A stretch of DNA of 64,000 nt from Prosthecobacter vanneervenii. GTDB lineage: Bacteria > Verrucomicrobiota > Verrucomicrobiia > Verrucomicrobiales > Verrucomicrobiaceae. A model generated the notes under the pieces. The model made no database searches, was not told where the DNA came from, and saw only the letters and a program-made list of their open reading frames with translations. Positions 63,288-64,000 of the stretch are shown piece after piece. Position 1 is the first letter of the stretch. Every line of letters begins with the position of its first letter. Position numbers and translations under genes: made by a program. The stretch spans positions 682,001 to 746,000 of the forward strand of contig NZ_JACHIG010000001.1 in assembly GCF_014203095.1 (NCBI RefSeq). The letters run 5' to 3'.

Positions 63288-63441
63288 ATGCACCTAATGG
63301 TGCGATCTTTCGCCGGATGAGTACACCAAGGTGTTTGTGCAGGCTGGGCTTGTTTGGCCTCGAAGGCGGTTCGTGTTCCCGCCTAGCCTGCCTCCAAACC
63401 GACTGTTTACGAGGGCCTGGACTCCTACGTGGAAACGAAAA
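63288..63441. other. non-coding region between rhodanese and sucD terminators
   Basis: No gene. Contains nested inverted repeats AGGCGG/CCGCCT (63364-63369 and 63379-63384) inside GCAGGCT/AGCCTGC (63339-63345 and 63385-63391), suggesting a folded RNA or DNA element of unknown role. Confidence 0.4.
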
Positions 63442-63473
63442 GACGAGCGGGCTATCGCCACACTCGTCCCACG
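63428..63473 (-). terminator. probable terminator of sucD
   Basis: A hairpin GACGAG (63442-63447) / CTCGTC (63463-63468) with an inner GGC/GCC pair. On the minus strand it is followed by TTTTCGTTT. An outer CGTGG/CCACG (63428-63432, 63469-63473) encloses it. It lies about 70 nt after the sucD stop. Confidence 0.55.
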
Positions 63474-63539
63474 ATGCCAGACAGATGCCGGCCAAAAGGT
63501 GCAGACTCAGCTTCAGACCGCTGAGATATCCAACAGAGC

Positions 63540-64000
63540 TTACAGCTTGCCCCAGCGCTTCAGCAGCGTGGTGGCCATGTCGGCAGGAGAATCGGAAACG
63601 GCGATGCCGCACTCAGCAAGGATGCGCTTCTTGGCTGCGGCAGTGTCGTCCGCCCCGCCGATGATGGCACCAGCGTGGCCCATGCGGCGTCCGGCAGGAG
63701 CGGTGGCTCCGGCGATGAAGGCGGCGATGGGCTTCTTGCAGTTGTCCTTGGCCCAGCGTCCGGCTTCCACCTCGGCGTTGCCGCCGATTTCGCCGATCAT
63801 GATGATCGCTTCGGTTTCCGGATCGTCGTTGAACATCTTCAGCACGTCGAGGTGGTTGGTGCCATTCACGGGGTCGCCACCGATGCCCACACAAGTGCTC
63901 TGGCCATAGCCACGGGTCGTAAGCTGCCACACCGCCTCATAGGTCAGGGTGCCGGAGCGGCTGACCACGCCCACGTTGCCACGCTTGTGGATGTACCCTG
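63540..64000 (-). CDS. sucD: succinyl-CoA ligase (ADP/GDP-forming) alpha subunit, C-terminal part
   Basis: The frame runs off the right edge; 153 complete codons are visible. It reads [22 protein letters not shown] at the edge, then [22 protein letters not shown] and [15 protein letters not shown], all diagnostic of the TCA-cycle enzyme that interconverts succinyl-CoA and succinate with nucleotide phosphorylation. The phosphorylated active-site His is expected in [13 protein letters not shown]. The GTG near 63974 is internal, not a start. The sucC gene would be expected further right. Confidence 0.97.
   Translation of the reverse strand, partial: GYIHKRGNVGVVSRSGTLTYEAVWQLTTRGYGQSTCVGIGGDPVNGTNHLDVLKMFNDDPETEAIIMIGEIGGNAEVEAGRWAKDNCKKPIAAFIAGATAPAGRRMGHAGAIIGGADDTAAAKKRILAECGIAVSDSPADMATTLLKRWGKL

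Overview
The window looks like a chromosomal segment of a moderately GC-rich Gram-negative bacterium of the Verrucomicrobiota, probably near Prosthecobacter/Verrucomicrobium. This placement is inferred from the gene mix: a tiny PEP-CTERM protein, a GSII-type glutamine synthetase, Rho with a long Lys/Ala/Pro-rich N-terminal extension, an ECF sigma factor beside a giant von Willebrand (VWA) protein, and PrsW proteases. No rRNA, tRNA, CRISPR array or intact insertion sequence was recognised.

Layout. Positions 1-5.4 kb carry the tail of an unknown gene, enolase, an FtsB/DivIC-like division protein, acyl carrier protein, a membrane protein, a YugP-type zinc peptidase and a secreted alpha/beta hydrolase. 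Positions 5.35-40.3 kb form one very large, almost entirely minus-strand surface-polysaccharide locus. It holds GDP-fucose synthesis (gmd, fcl), the first two dTDP-sugar steps (rmlB, rmlA), about sixteen known or probable glycosyltransferase genes, six FkbM-like methyltransferases, an AsnB-type amidotransferase, a Wzy-like polymerase, a Wzx-like flippase, a Wzm/Wzt ABC exporter and a WcaF-like acetyltransferase. The middle (about 14-30 kb) is visibly more AT-rich than both flanks, suggesting a mosaic or transferred core.

Positions 40.5-48.8 kb hold a tandem FGE-domain lipoprotein, RidA, an ECF sigma factor with a 1037-residue VWA membrane protein, an Mrp ATPase and glutamine synthetase. Positions 49-53.4 kb run divergently from glnA: a miniature RIO-like kinase, a PP2C phosphatase, a two-CBS protein and an exported TPR protein. 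Positions 53.8-57.1 kb carry YebC, Rho and a DUF4112 protein.

Positions 57.1-62.5 kb hold two PrsW-family membrane proteases, a 58-residue PEP-CTERM protein between them, a GNAT acetyltransferase, a small membrane protein and a cardiolipin synthase. An exported rhodanese and the C-terminal part of SucD (minus strand, running off the right edge) close the window.

How the parts work together. The large locus plausibly builds, modifies and exports one or two surface glycans: nucleotide sugars come from gmd/fcl/rmlAB, chains are assembled by the GT1/2/4/9/25-type enzymes, modified by FkbM methylation and acetylation, and exported by Wzx/Wzy and/or Wzm/Wzt. The most unusual items outside it are the minimal kinase/PP2C pair with its symmetric upstream site, the PrsW/mini-PEP-CTERM neighbourhood, and the ECF sigma/VWA unit.
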